Shown here: one piece after another, positions 48,366 through 57,705 of the stretch
How the letters are laid out: every line of letters begins with the position of its first letter
Position numbering within the stretch: the stretch's first letter is position 1
Program-made: the position numbers and the translations under genes
Notes under the pieces: model-generated
Database searches by the model: none
What the model was told of the DNA's origin: nothing
The model's input: only the letters and a program-made list of their open reading frames with translations
Origin: Wolbachia endosymbiont (group B) of Protocalliphora azurea
GTDB lineage: Bacteria > Pseudomonadota > Alphaproteobacteria > Rickettsiales > Anaplasmataceae
Direction of reading: 5' to 3'
Length of the DNA stretch: 64,000 nt
Assembly: GCF_947251865.1 (NCBI RefSeq)
Contig: NZ_OX366394.1
Span: 1,054,001 to 1,118,000 of the forward strand

Positions 48366-49865
48366 CTTACTATTACCCACAAATATAAAGTTCGTGAGCA
48401 AGTCGCCATCCTTCTGCTAGATCAAAGAGACGTCTCCATCCTTTCCAAATAGTAATGGGTCCTGGTTCTAGATCATTTTTTCTAGCCAAATGTCCTCCAA
48501 GTTGAGCAACCCATGAAACAGCTTCTTTTATAGTAGGAGTTGCATTTGAACATGGTTTTCTATGTATTTTTACATATAGAACTTTCCATTCTTCTTCGGC
48601 TAATAAGGTAGTACACGGTAATGTTGGATCAGTTCTTGCAATTGTTGTAATAAAGAAAATTCTCCAAGCAATAATACTCATTACTGTTAAATATCGCATC
48701 AACCTTTCTGCTGTTCCAAGCCTACATTCTTCAACTTTGAGACCAGATTTTAAAATTTTATGTAATATTTCTATTTTCCATCTAAGACAATACCACCTAA
48801 CTTTTTCAACAGCTTCATCAAAGGTATTGACTGGAAGATTTGTTAAAAGCATCCACTCTAGCGGACTTGTTTCAGAAGGAAAGTCTTTTTCAACAACGTA
48901 AACTGCATAGTGTGGTAATTTAAGTAATTCTTCTTTCTTATGCCTAATACTATTCTTAGATGGATGCATAATAAACTTTCCGAATCTAACTTCCAAATGT
49001 GCTGTTCTTTTTGGCTTATTATCTTTTGCAGGAACTTCAACTTTTACCGTACCTGCACAATGAGAGGATTTAATAAATTCCCATAACTTCTGCTCACCTT
49101 TTTCAGGATATCGAGATTTTCTATTTACTGCCCTATCTTTGGAAGCTCTAACTAACACTGCCGAATTAAGATTATGTGCAAGCTCAAAAAACTCATATAT
49201 ATCTGCTTCTCTATCGCATATAGTTATAGTCTCAGTTTGAGTTGAATCAATAATGTTGTTTGTGTTGCTTAAAGTTTCTAACCATTTTATACTCTCTTTA
49301 TCTTCAATGCGGATACTGTCATTGTTCTTTTTTTTTATGTTTTCAGATTCTTCAGGTCTTGAATAAATTTTTTGATCTAGTATCCCTAGTACCAAACCTT
49401 CTATACTAACAGCTAGAGCTGTATGCATTATAATACCTTGACTATGTTTTCTTGTAATAACTCCCAATCCACTTGTTTTTTCATGGTCTGTGTATGAAAT
49501 ATAACTTGTATCTTGGATCACAAAAATTTTTTTATGGGCTTTTGTTCTTTCAACTGTTTTAGCAACGTGTGAAGCTAGAATATCGCCTTCTTTCACGTTC
49601 TCATTTTGAAAAAAACGATATGCTGCTTTTGCTTCTGACCAACTTCCACACGCCTGATTGATTGAGCTTTCAGGTAAACTTGTAAAACTATCAGCAATAT
49701 TTACTAATCGGTCAGTTAACCTTTTATCTCCAAGTACAGCATCTCCAAATTCATTTTCAGCCCATTCATTATTCCTGTTTGCCATTTTTTACCCTCAATG
49801 TTTGCAAACTTTAATGTTGTAATACTTTATTTTTATGTCCATTTATATTTGTGGGTAATAGTAAG
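48366..49865 (-). mobile_element. IS4-family insertion sequence (intact)
   Basis: A 1500-bp element with perfect inverted ends CTTACTATTACCCACAAATA (at least 23 bp) and a 9-bp target duplication TATTGACAT (48357-48365 and 49866-49874). It sits in the tail tube gene in - orientation. Confidence 0.94.
48373..49785 (-). CDS. IS4-family (IS50-like) transposase
   Basis: This 470-residue protein is similar in layout to the Tn5 transposase: an N-terminal ENEFGDAVLGDKRLTDRLVN, the first Asp in VIQDTSYISY, the second in ICDREADIYEFF, and the YREK signature in WYCLRWKIEILHKILKSG. Length and motifs are complete. It is likely active. Confidence 0.94.
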   Translation of the reverse strand: MANRNNEWAENEFGDAVLGDKRLTDRLVNIADSFTSLPESSINQACGSWSEAKAAYRFFQNENVKEGDILASHVAKTVERTKAHKKIFVIQDTSYISYTDHEKTSGLGVITRKHSQGIIMHTALAVSIEGLVLGILDQKIYSRPEESENIKKKNNDSIRIEDKESIKWLETLSNTNNIIDSTQTETITICDREADIYEFFELAHNLNSAVLVRASKDRAVNRKSRYPEKGEQKLWEFIKSSHCAGTVKVEVPAKDNKPKRTAHLEVRFGKFIMHPSKNSIRHKKEELLKLPHYAVYVVEKDFPSETSPLEWMLLTNLPVNTFDEAVEKVRWYCLRWKIEILHKILKSGLKVEECRLGTAERLMRYLTVMSIIAWRIFFITTIARTDPTLPCTTLLAEEEWKVLYVKIHRKPCSNATPTIKEAVSWVAQLGGHLARKNDLEPGPITIWKGWRRLFDLAEGWRLAHELYICG

Positions 49866-50314
49866 TATTGACATGGGCATGGAAAAGCTTGAAGCAGATT
49901 TTACTTTTGCAGAATATGATTCAGAACTTTTTAGACTTTTTGGTTTGATAGATGGAAATTCAGTAGCTTTGACGCTCCGTGGTGGAATGCAAGGGAGTGG
50001 TAGTAACGATATTGAAGCTGTAGTAATCAATCTCAGGGGAATATTCAAAGAATTTGACTTTGGTAGCTGGAAACCTGCTGAAAAAGCCACTCTCAAATGC
50101 ACTGTCGCTGCTCATTACTATAAACTTACTATAGGTGGTAATGAGTTAATAGAAATCGATGCTGAAAATATGATTAGAAAGATAAATGGTGTTGATCAGA
50201 TGGCACTACTTCAAACGGTGCTTGGAATATGAAGATTTTTAGAATTCTATTTTTTAGATGTTGATCAAATAGTTACAACATTTTACAAGATTTTATTTTT
50301 TATAGGAGAATTTT

Positions 50315-50569
50315 ATGCAAACTATCACACTAAACAACCCAATAACAGTTGATGGTATTTCTGTCTCAGAGTTATCGATGCGTGAACCTAAAGTAAGAGA
50401 TTTACTTACTATAGAACGCATAGAAGGCGAAGCTTTGAAAGAGGTAGCTTTAATTGCTAATCTAGCATCTGTGCCAAAAGAAGTAGTTGAAGATTTATGT
50501 ATTAAAGATTATGTAGAAATACAAAAGGTACTAAAAGATTTTTTGTCGCCGCTGGAACAGAGGAGTTAA
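50315..50569 (+). CDS. Tail assembly chaperone gpE-like
   Basis: This 84-residue protein begins ATG 50315 after GGAG and has the EPKVRDLLTIERIEGEALKE pattern of the P2 gpE family (Phage_TAC). It wraps the tape measure during tail assembly (known for the family). It sits between tube and tape-measure genes as in P2. A slippery TTTTTTG at its end gives a longer E+E' form. Confidence 0.85.
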   Translation: MQTITLNNPITVDGISVSELSMREPKVRDLLTIERIEGEALKEVALIANLASVPKEVVEDLCIKDYVEIQKVLKDFLSPLEQRS

Positions 50570-50703
50570 GATTCAATATTTTAAAACTTAGCTCAACAAC
50601 AGGAAGTGGAATTGAGCAAATTATTAATATGAGTATAAAAGAGTTTCTAAAGTGGTTAGAAGTAAGTGAAGGAGTAACAAAAAAATGTCAATGCTTTCAA
50701 TAA
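50315..50703 (+). CDS. Tail assembly chaperone E+E' fusion made by -1 frameshift
   Basis: A -1 shift at TTTTTTG (50539-50545) bypasses the gpE stop and continues FVAAGTEELRFNILKLSSTT, KEFLKWLEVSEGVTKK, ending at TAA 50701-50703, inside the tape-measure start region. The heptamer is the same as that used by phage P2 for E+E' (from memory), and the gene order is the same. Expression is inferred. Confidence 0.75.
50539..50545 (+). promoter_or_regulatory. Slippery heptamer T TTT TTG (programmed -1 frameshift site)
   Basis: The zero-frame codons are GAT TTT TTG; slipping back by one base re-pairs TTT TTT before GTC. It lies near the end of gpE. Confidence 0.8.
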
Positions 50704-52964
50704 AGATCGGTGCAACGTTAGATGGCAGTTTTAATAGTGCAATGACAGGTAGTACAGCAAAGCTTTCTAAGTTGGGTGATAGTATAAAGCAGCTTGATTC
50801 GTCAATGAAATCTGTTTCCAAATTTAAGCAACTAAATCATGATGCCCTTGAAGCCATGAAGAATTGGAAGGAAGCGGAGAAGAAAGCAAAAGAATCAGCT
50901 GCAGTAATTGCTAAAGAGAAGAAGGAAAAAAAAGAACCAAGCAAAGCACTGAGAAATGAATTCGAAAAATTGAAAGCATCGGCATCAAAGGCAAAAGAGG
51001 CTTATATCAAAAAGAGAGATACACTTCACACATTAAATGAAGAAATAAGGAAAAGTGGAAAGGATATTAAATCTTTAGTGAGGGATCAAACTAAACTTGG
51101 TTCATCTATTGAAGTACTTAAAGGGAAATACAGTAAATTAGGATCTGTAATACAAAAACAGCAAAATGCTCTGGCAAAAAAAGCTTATTATAGGTCACAA
51201 GTAATGGAAACTATAGGACTAGGACTTTCACTTGCAGCACCAATTAAAGTTGCGATTGACTTTGAAAGTGCTATGGCTGATGTTAAAAAAGTAGTGAGAT
51301 TTGCTGAAGATGAGGCAGCTCACAATCAAGGAGCCGCAGAATTTGGTCAGACATTGAAGGAACTGTCCCATACGATACCACTGTCGGCTGCTGAGTTAGC
51401 TCAAATTGCTGCAAGTGGTGGCCAGCTTGGTATCGACAAAGATAAGCTACTTGGATTTACCACAACAGTAGCTAAAATGGCCACGGCATTCGATATGTCC
51501 GCTGAACAAGCTGGTGATTCTATAGCTAAACTTTCTAACGTTTATGGAATTGATGTTAGCAAAATGGAACACGTTGGTAATGTAATCAATCACTTATCAG
51601 ATAATACTGCTGCCAAAGCAAAAGATATGGTTGAAACTCTAGCAATAGTTGGTGGTACTGCAAAACAATTTGGTCTTGACATCAAGGAAACAAGTAGTTT
51701 AGTAAATGCCTTCGTTAGTTTAGGTAAACAACCAGCAAAAGCAGGAACTGCCATAAATGCTTTACTTTCTAAGCTCCAAACTGCTGAAGGGCAAGGCAAA
51801 GAATTTAAAGCAGCATTGGAATCCATAGGCATAACTGCAGAAGAGATGTCACAAAAAATTGCTCAAAATGGTCAAGAAGCATTACTATACTTTTTTAAAA
51901 CTTTAGAGAAAACAGATAAACAAGAACGTTCGCAAATTCTTCTCAACCTCTTCGGTCAAGAATATCAGGATGATATTGCACTACTAGTTGGAAGCTTAAA
52001 GAATTATAAAGATGCCATAAATCATTTAGCTGACGAGAAAAAATTTAAAAAGTCCATGCAAGAAGAGTTTAATAATCGTGCAGCAACTACAGCAAATAAC
52101 TTGCGATTATTGAAGAATGCGATAGCAGAGTTAGGAATGAACCTGGGCTCAGTAATGCTACCTCCTTTAAAGTGGATAAGTAATATTCTAAGAGAGATAA
52201 CTAACCTCATAGCTTGGTTTGCAGAGAAGTGTCCAATTTTGACTACAGGAGTTATGAGCATAATTTCAGCTCTTATTATTGGTAAGATTGCAGTGGTAGG
52301 TTTTGGTTATGCATTTGCATTGGCTGGAGGTGGAATATTAACTTTTAAGGCTATTTTGCAGGGAACACTTTTGCCAGTATTAACTTCGTTATCAGCTCGA
52401 GTAATTCCAGCAGTGATCATGGGACTGAAAGCTTTAACGCTAACCAATCCTATAGGAGCTGCTATTGCTGGACTATCAATTGGTGCAGCGCTTGTAATCG
52501 CTAATTGGCAAAAGGTAAAGAACTTTTTCTCAAGTATCTGGAAATCAGTGACAAAACCTATAGAAAATTGGATTAGTGTAGAAAAATTGTTTAATGATAG
52601 TCCAATAAAAGCATTAAAGAAACCAGTAGAAGCAAAAATAGGCAGTGCAACTAGTGAAAATAGAAATGTTTTTAGTAAAGGAAATCCTTTATTAAATAAT
52701 AATGCTTTTAGTGGAATTTCGAATAGTAGAACGAATATTGAAAGTGTGATTACAGAAAAAAGTTCTGCAGGAGATAATTCAGAGAAAGTTTTAAAAGACT
52801 GTGAAAAGTGTGAACAAAAAATTTTCAATCAAACTTTTACATTTAATATAAGTATAAAAGCAGAACCTAACCAAGATGTACGTAGTCTTGCTGATGCAGT
52901 AATAAAAAGAATAAGAGAAAAATCGCGAGACGTTCTATTTGATTCAATAGAACCAATTTACTAA
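50685..52964 (+). CDS. Phage tail tape measure protein
   Basis: This 759-residue protein overlaps E'. The N-terminal third is coiled-coil and Lys/Glu rich, followed by the TP901-type core (FESAMADVKKVVRFA, ELAQIAASGGQLGI, AFDMSAEQAGDSIAKLSNVY) and hydrophobic segments (~515-600, GVMSIISALIIGKIAVVGFG). The tape measure sets tail length and is ejected with DNA (known). It is intact, unlike sheath and tube. The C-terminal Ser/Asn-rich part may be exposed. Confidence 0.92.
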   Translation: MSMLSIKIGATLDGSFNSAMTGSTAKLSKLGDSIKQLDSSMKSVSKFKQLNHDALEAMKNWKEAEKKAKESAAVIAKEKKEKKEPSKALRNEFEKLKASASKAKEAYIKKRDTLHTLNEEIRKSGKDIKSLVRDQTKLGSSIEVLKGKYSKLGSVIQKQQNALAKKAYYRSQVMETIGLGLSLAAPIKVAIDFESAMADVKKVVRFAEDEAAHNQGAAEFGQTLKELSHTIPLSAAELAQIAASGGQLGIDKDKLLGFTTTVAKMATAFDMSAEQAGDSIAKLSNVYGIDVSKMEHVGNVINHLSDNTAAKAKDMVETLAIVGGTAKQFGLDIKETSSLVNAFVSLGKQPAKAGTAINALLSKLQTAEGQGKEFKAALESIGITAEEMSQKIAQNGQEALLYFFKTLEKTDKQERSQILLNLFGQEYQDDIALLVGSLKNYKDAINHLADEKKFKKSMQEEFNNRAATTANNLRLLKNAIAELGMNLGSVMLPPLKWISNILREITNLIAWFAEKCPILTTGVMSIISALIIGKIAVVGFGYAFALAGGGILTFKAILQGTLLPVLTSLSARVIPAVIMGLKALTLTNPIGAAIAGLSIGAALVIANWQKVKNFFSSIWKSVTKPIENWISVEKLFNDSPIKALKKPVEAKIGSATSENRNVFSKGNPLLNNNAFSGISNSRTNIESVITEKSSAGDNSEKVLKDCEKCEQKIFNQTFTFNISIKAEPNQDVRSLADAVIKRIREKSRDVLFDSIEPIY

Positions 52965-53320
52965 TGCTATCACTTGGTCAACATAAGTTTTCTCCAACAA
53001 GTGTAAGGTATAGTAAAGAAAATCGTTGGAGTACAATTGAGTCTATTGGTAAAATACCTTCATTACAAAATATTGGCCAAGGTACAGAAAATATAGACTT
53101 AGAAGGAATAATTTATTTCCATAATCTCAATGATTTAAATCAATTAAAAAGTATGAAAGAAGCTGAGAAAAATCAGGAACCAAGTATCTTAGTAGATAGT
53201 TTAGGAAATGTTTTGGGAAGATTTGTTATTGTGCGGTTAGAAGAAAAGCAAATGTCGTATTTTCCCTGTGGATTACCAAAAAAGGTTGAATTTAGCTTAA
53301 GTTTAAGGAGTTATGTATGA
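52964..53320 (+). CDS. Phage tail protein gpU-like
   Basis: This 118-residue protein starts at the last base of the tape-measure gene (52964) and has HKFSPTSVRYSKENRWSTIE and RFVIVRLEEKQ, as in the P2 gpU family. It probably completes the tail end. It overlaps the gpX gene by 4 bases. Confidence 0.88.
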   Translation: MLSLGQHKFSPTSVRYSKENRWSTIESIGKIPSLQNIGQGTENIDLEGIIYFHNLNDLNQLKSMKEAEKNQEPSILVDSLGNVLGRFVIVRLEEKQMSYFPCGLPKKVEFSLSLRSYV

Positions 53321-53526
53321 CAGTACATTATATAGCACGAGAAAATGAAATGTTAGATTACATATGTTTTAAGCACTATGGATATAGCTCTGGAGCAGTA
53401 GAAATAGTATTGGAGGCTAATCCTGGTCTTGCAGAGTATGGAAGTTTTTTGCCTGCAGGATTAAAGATCAGGTTACCTAGAATACAAGAGCAATTAAAAA
53501 AATCGAAGTTAAAAGTGTGGGAATAA
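53317..53526 (+). CDS. Phage tail protein gpX-like (LysM-type)
   Basis: This 69-residue protein is a single LysM-like domain (YIARENEMLDYICFKHYGYS, VLEANPGLAEYGSFLPAGLK I), typical of P2 gpX. It may bind peptidoglycan at the tail tip. It is one of four tightly packed tail genes. Confidence 0.9.
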   Translation: MTVHYIARENEMLDYICFKHYGYSSGAVEIVLEANPGLAEYGSFLPAGLKIRLPRIQEQLKKSKLKVWE

Positions 53527-54462
53527 ATGAAACCTGAATTTAGCATTGAAGGAATAAAAGATCATGTAATATCGGTGCATCTTACTGATGAATCTGGTAC
53601 TATAGATGATATCGCAGAGGTATGTGTTGATTATGGCAATGAAAATGTAGAAGTTCCAAATGAATTGAACATAGCACTAGGTTATAAGGAAACGGGAATC
53701 TTTCCAATGGGTGTATATACAGTCAATGAAGTTACGATACAAGGCCCACCTAAGACCCTACTAATAAAAGCTCATGCAACAAATTTAAGAATATCTTTGA
53801 AGGCAAAAGTATCAAAAGAATGGCGCCAAATTACCATAGAAAACTTAGTAAAAGAAATAGCTCAAAAACATGGATATGGATACAAAGTCGCTGAGGAATT
53901 TAAGAATGTATTGATACCCCATATTAATCAGGCAGATGAAAGTGATATAAGTCTGTTAACAAAGATCGCAACAGAGCGTGAAGCAATGGCAAAATTAGCT
54001 GGTGGGTATATATTGTTTATTTCAAAAAATATGGCAAAATCAGCCACAGGAAAAGCTTTAGGAACAACGACTATTAGAACTCAAGACACAATTAATTGGA
54101 AAGTGCATTTTACCGTACGTGATAAGTATAATTCAGTAGTAGCAAAATGGCACAGCTATGAAAAGGGCGAAACTATTAAAGAAACAGTTGGTAGTAGCGA
54201 GCCAAGTTATATTATGCTGGAACTTTACTCTAATGCAGAGTCAGCGCTGAGTGCAGCAAATGCCAAGTTGAAACAATTGAAGCGTAACAATGAAACTTTA
54301 GATATAACTATGCCTGGTAATCCTCAAATTTTTGCAGAAGCTAAACTTAATCTTATAGACTTTAACCAAGCGGTAGATGGTGAATGGATAGTTAATAGAG
54401 CGGAGCATACTCTAAATAGCTCAGGCTACCTTACTATGTTATCAGCATCTTTGAGTAAGTAA
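53527..54462 (+). CDS. Phage late control/tail hub protein gpD-like
   Basis: This 311-residue protein follows gpX with no gap. FSIEGIKDHVISVHLTDESG, the IALGYKETGIFPMGVYTVNE strand and IAQKHGYGYKVAEEF are typical of gpD, the hub of the baseplate in P2-type tails, related to gp27/VgrG (known). It is the last structural gene of the tail module here. It is intact. Confidence 0.9.
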   Translation: MKPEFSIEGIKDHVISVHLTDESGTIDDIAEVCVDYGNENVEVPNELNIALGYKETGIFPMGVYTVNEVTIQGPPKTLLIKAHATNLRISLKAKVSKEWRQITIENLVKEIAQKHGYGYKVAEEFKNVLIPHINQADESDISLLTKIATEREAMAKLAGGYILFISKNMAKSATGKALGTTTIRTQDTINWKVHFTVRDKYNSVVAKWHSYEKGETIKETVGSSEPSYIMLELYSNAESALSAANAKLKQLKRNNETLDITMPGNPQIFAEAKLNLIDFNQAVDGEWIVNRAEHTLNSSGYLTMLSASLSK

Positions 54463-54514
54463 CGTTAAGGAAAAATAAGTATATAGTCTATTCAATGTAA
54501 AGAAACTACTGAAT

Positions 54515-55045
54515 ATGAGTCAACTGAAATGTAATGAAAAGGAAAAAATACATTTTGTATGGTTTATAATATTAATGGTATGTGTTGTTATTACTTATTG
54601 CTACCAAAGATCTAAAGCTGCAGATAATTATAACAAAACATTACAAGTGGCTACTAATAATTGCAACTTAGAAATAGTAAAACTTTTAGTAAAAGACATG
54701 GCTCCAAACTTGAGTGGAACAACGTTACATTTTGCAGCAAGAAAAGGATGTTTAGACATTATCAGATTTTTAATAGAAGAGGAAAAAGTAAATATAAACG
54801 CACTTGATAGAAATGCATTTAAAAGAATAGCTTTACATCACGCTGCAGGTGAAGGACACCTAGAAGTTATTAAGTTTTTATTAGACAAAGGTGCAGACCC
54901 TACCATTAGAGACACAGATGGGAAAAACCCAAGAGATGTAGCTGTACTAAGATCAAGGCACAATAAAGATAAACCTTACAGAGAAATCATTAAGCTACTT
55001 GCAGAAGCAGAGGATCGATACGAATCAACAAAGAGTAATCACTGA
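54515..55045 (+). CDS. Membrane-anchored ankyrin protein
   Basis: This 176-residue protein has an N-terminal membrane segment (residues ~14-29, FVWFIILMVCVVITYCY) and ankyrin repeats from ~40 (TTLHFAARKGCLDIIRFLIE, IALHHAAGEGHLEVIKFLLD). It is found just after gpD in WO prophages, next to the lysis genes. It probably faces out from the membrane. No ribosome site is clear. Confidence 0.85.
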   Translation: MSQLKCNEKEKIHFVWFIILMVCVVITYCYQRSKAADNYNKTLQVATNNCNLEIVKLLVKDMAPNLSGTTLHFAARKGCLDIIRFLIEEEKVNINALDRNAFKRIALHHAAGEGHLEVIKFLLDKGADPTIRDTDGKNPRDVAVLRSRHNKDKPYREIIKLLAEAEDRYESTKSNH

Positions 55046-55111
55046 AGCTATAAGTTTCTATAATCTGTATATAAACTTCCAAAACTATCCATAATGGATT
55101 AATATTCTTAC

Positions 55112-55333
55112 ATGAAAAAGCAAAAAATCCCAATAGCGGTAATAATAACAATAGCTGTACAGACTATAGGGTTCATATGGTGGTTGGCAAAACTCGACTT
55201 ACGTGTACAAATCAATGATAAATTTATAGAAAAAAACCAAGGACTAATAGAAATAGTCTATCGACTTGAAGAGAGAGTGAAAAACCTCACTGAAGAAGTC
55301 AACGAACTTGAAGCTATTCACAAACACAAATAA
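55112..55333 (+). CDS. Small membrane protein with coiled coil (holin/spanin candidate)
   Basis: This 73-residue protein has an N-terminal membrane segment (IPIAVIITIAVQTIGFIWWL) and a C-terminal coiled coil (VYRLEERVKNLTEEVNELEA). Its size and place between the tail genes and a phospholipase would suit a lysis accessory. That role is inference; I know no domain. Confidence 0.7.
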   Translation: MKKQKIPIAVIITIAVQTIGFIWWLAKLDLRVQINDKFIEKNQGLIEIVYRLEERVKNLTEEVNELEAIHKHK

Positions 55334-55348
55334 CGACTGAATTTTACA

Positions 55349-56257
55349 ATGACTAGATATATCTTGTCTGTTGATGGCGGAGGCATAAGGGGCATAATAC
55401 CAGCCATTATTCTAGCAGAAATAGAAAAGATGGCAAAGAAACCGATAGCTGAAATCTTTGATCTGATCGCAGGAACCTCAACTGGTGGAATTGTTGTAGC
55501 AGGATTATGTAAAAAAGATAAACCTCAATATTCTGCTAATGATTTAGTCGAGTTCTATCGGGAATATGGACCATATATTTTTAAGTCTTCATTTTTTAGG
55601 CGATCAATACTATCTTGGTTTCACTGCGCACAATATCCACATAAAAATATTGAATCTGTACTGGATAAATATTTTGGAGAGGATATTCTAAAAAAGACAT
55701 TAAGTAATTTGCTAATCACAAGTTACGATATTAACAATAATTGTCCATTTTTCTTCAAAAGCTGGAAAGAAGGTAATATTAAGCTGAAAGATGCACTCAG
55801 AGCTACAACAGCTGCACCTACTTATTTCATACCAAAACATCTAAAAATCAACCAGATAGACAGAGTATTAGTGGATGGAGGGGTTTTTGCCAATAATCCA
55901 GCGGCTTGTGCATATGCAAGTGGTAAGAGGTTATTTCCAAATGATGATATTCTACTGTTATCGATAGGTACTGGCAGAACAGATAGAAGCATAGCCAATT
56001 CAAAGAGATTGGGAAAAATAGGCTGGATAAAACCACTACTACATGTGATGTTTGCCTCAAGTTTAGATGCAGTAAATTACCAACTTGATCAAGTTATAGG
56101 TGATAAATATATACGCATACAATCGCAACTAAAAATAGCATCACCTGACATGGATAATATTACATCAAAAAATATCAAATCTCTTCAGCAAGAGGCAAAG
56201 GCAATGATAGAGGACAATCAGGAACTGATAGATAAATTCTGTGATGTTATATCTTGA
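55349..56257 (+). CDS. Patatin-like phospholipase
   Basis: This 302-residue protein has all patatin motifs: oxyanion DGGGIRG (9-15), nucleophile GTSTG with Ser44, and the Asp176-Gly-Gly catalytic dyad residue (VLVDGGVF). It hydrolyses phospholipid acyl chains (known for the family). It is a regular gene at the end of the WO tail module, thought to help lyse bacterial or host membranes. It has no signal peptide, and is intact. Confidence 0.94.
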   Translation: MTRYILSVDGGGIRGIIPAIILAEIEKMAKKPIAEIFDLIAGTSTGGIVVAGLCKKDKPQYSANDLVEFYREYGPYIFKSSFFRRSILSWFHCAQYPHKNIESVLDKYFGEDILKKTLSNLLITSYDINNNCPFFFKSWKEGNIKLKDALRATTAAPTYFIPKHLKINQIDRVLVDGGVFANNPAACAYASGKRLFPNDDILLLSIGTGRTDRSIANSKRLGKIGWIKPLLHVMFASSLDAVNYQLDQVIGDKYIRIQSQLKIASPDMDNITSKNIKSLQQEAKAMIEDNQELIDKFCDVIS

Positions 56258-56380
56258 TAAGTAGAGATGCCAAATTCTGCAGAGCTAAACAAGAGTTTAG
56301 AGTAGATATATTAACTACTTTTATTTATATCTTAATATATTATTTCTGAGTCAATAAACTATCGCTGTTTTTAACCCAGG

Positions 56381-57304
56381 CTAAGTTTTGAAAGCATAAT
56401 TTTCAAGCTCCTCAATAGATAAATCTGTTATTTTAGAAATAGCATCAATAGAAACGTCCAACATACGTAAATTATTCGCAACTTTTATTGCCTCTGCTTT
56501 ATAAATCTTTTCTTTGTAAACTTGCTTTCTTTGCGATAAAAATTCTACCCATATATCCAGTTCATCTCGTGATTCTTGATTGTCAATTTTTTTAGACTCT
56601 CTCACCCAACTTAATAGCTCGTTTTCTGCTTTGCAATTATCTTCTTCATACTTCTTCATCAGATCTTCAGCATTCACTGATAACTTCTCTGCTATTTCCC
56701 ATAATCTTTCGCTTAAAATAGTAACACTACCTTGTTCATAGTGATGTATCTGTGATGGTCCTATATCTAGCTCTCTTGCTAAATCCTCTTGAGTATATCC
56801 CCTTATTATTCTCCATTTTTTTATCTCTTGTCCTTCGTTTGAATGCTCAGAGCCTTTTTTCTCATCATATTCTTCAGTTGATAAACCAGTTGCCCGATAG
56901 ATAATATCATTATCAAACCCTACTTTCGCTAAGTTCTTGGCCATGCTTACCCTTGCAGCTTTTACATTATTTTCCTCTTCAGCTTGAATAAACCCAGTTA
57001 AGTCGCGAATCAACTTGCATGATTCTTGTCCCTTTATTTTTGCTATCATCCATTCTTTGTTAAAAGAACAATTTTCTCTCAGTACTTTTTGTCTAGGAAA
57101 TAAGCTGCCAACATGAACTGATAATGCTTCCGCTATTACTTTTAATTTTTTAGTTGGAATGCCACATGCTCCTTGCTCATATCTTAGCAATGTATGATAT
57201 TTTATGCCGGTTTTATCTACTAAATCTTTTAGGGTATACTTTTGTTTTAGCCTCCAGCTTCTTACTTTTTGTGCTATTTTGTATCTTATAGAGATATTTG
57301 CCAT
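56381..57304 (-). CDS. Twin-HTH (XRE) transcriptional regulator
   Basis: This 307-residue protein has two Cro/CI-type helix-turn-helix domains (about 8-65: LKDLVDKTGIKYHTLLRYEQ; 163-220: TQEDLARELDIGPSQIHHYE). They are separated by a helical linker and followed by a helical tail. Pairs of such regulators flank radC in WO and have been linked to regulation of phage genes and, in some strains, to host phenotype (from memory, wtrM). It is intact, whereas its partner at 61.8-63.8 kb is broken. Confidence 0.9.
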   Translation of the reverse strand: MANISIRYKIAQKVRSWRLKQKYTLKDLVDKTGIKYHTLLRYEQGACGIPTKKLKVIAEALSVHVGSLFPRQKVLRENCSFNKEWMIAKIKGQESCKLIRDLTGFIQAEEENNVKAARVSMAKNLAKVGFDNDIIYRATGLSTEEYDEKKGSEHSNEGQEIKKWRIIRGYTQEDLARELDIGPSQIHHYEQGSVTILSERLWEIAEKLSVNAEDLMKKYEEDNCKAENELLSWVRESKKIDNQESRDELDIWVEFLSQRKQVYKEKIYKAEAIKVANNLRMLDVSIDAISKITDLSIEELENYAFKT

Positions 57305-57371
57305 ATCGTAACAATTTTACCGAAATAAACATCTGTTAGAAAGCCTTTTTCAATTTTATGGTTGTAAGTAA

Positions 57372-57393
57372 GAAGGGAAGAAAACCTCCCTTC
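57372..57393 (-). terminator. Hairpin after the paralogue fragment
   Basis: GAAGGGA and TCCCTTC flank an 8-base loop directly after the - strand stop at 57396. There is no strong T-run, so termination is uncertain. Confidence 0.4.
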
Positions 57394-57705
57394 GTTTAAA
57401 GTTTCCGAGAAGTTTCTTTACTACCTCCACATACCTTATCAACCCACGATAATGTTTCGCTATTACTAATTGTCTTTTCAACCTTATCTTTACTCCACTT
57501 GCCACTCCTAGGAAAACTTCCTTTTTCTACCGCTTCTGTGACCGTCATTCCTCCAAAAAAACACCCTTTTCCTATATTTTCCCCTCTCTTTTGTAGTTCA
57601 GACCACATTTCTTTATCTGCCACTCTGACCTCTACTTGACTGTCATTTTCCGCATTATGGTATACTACAATTTTTAGGCTACCAATACTTGTAGGAAATG
57701 TTATT

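Larger units (their letters stand above)
48217..50232 (+). pseudogene. Tail tube protein (FII-like), split by an IS4-family element
   Basis: GTG 48217 (TAGGAG upstream) opens LPKILRNFNVFVDGRGYAGK; the frame runs to 48365 and, after an IS4 element and one duplicate of TATTGACAT, continues at 49875 with GMEKLEADFTFAEYDSELFR to 50232. The joined product is 168 residues, normal for FII-type tubes. The tube is the inner channel of the contractile tail (known). It is disrupted here. Confidence 0.92.
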
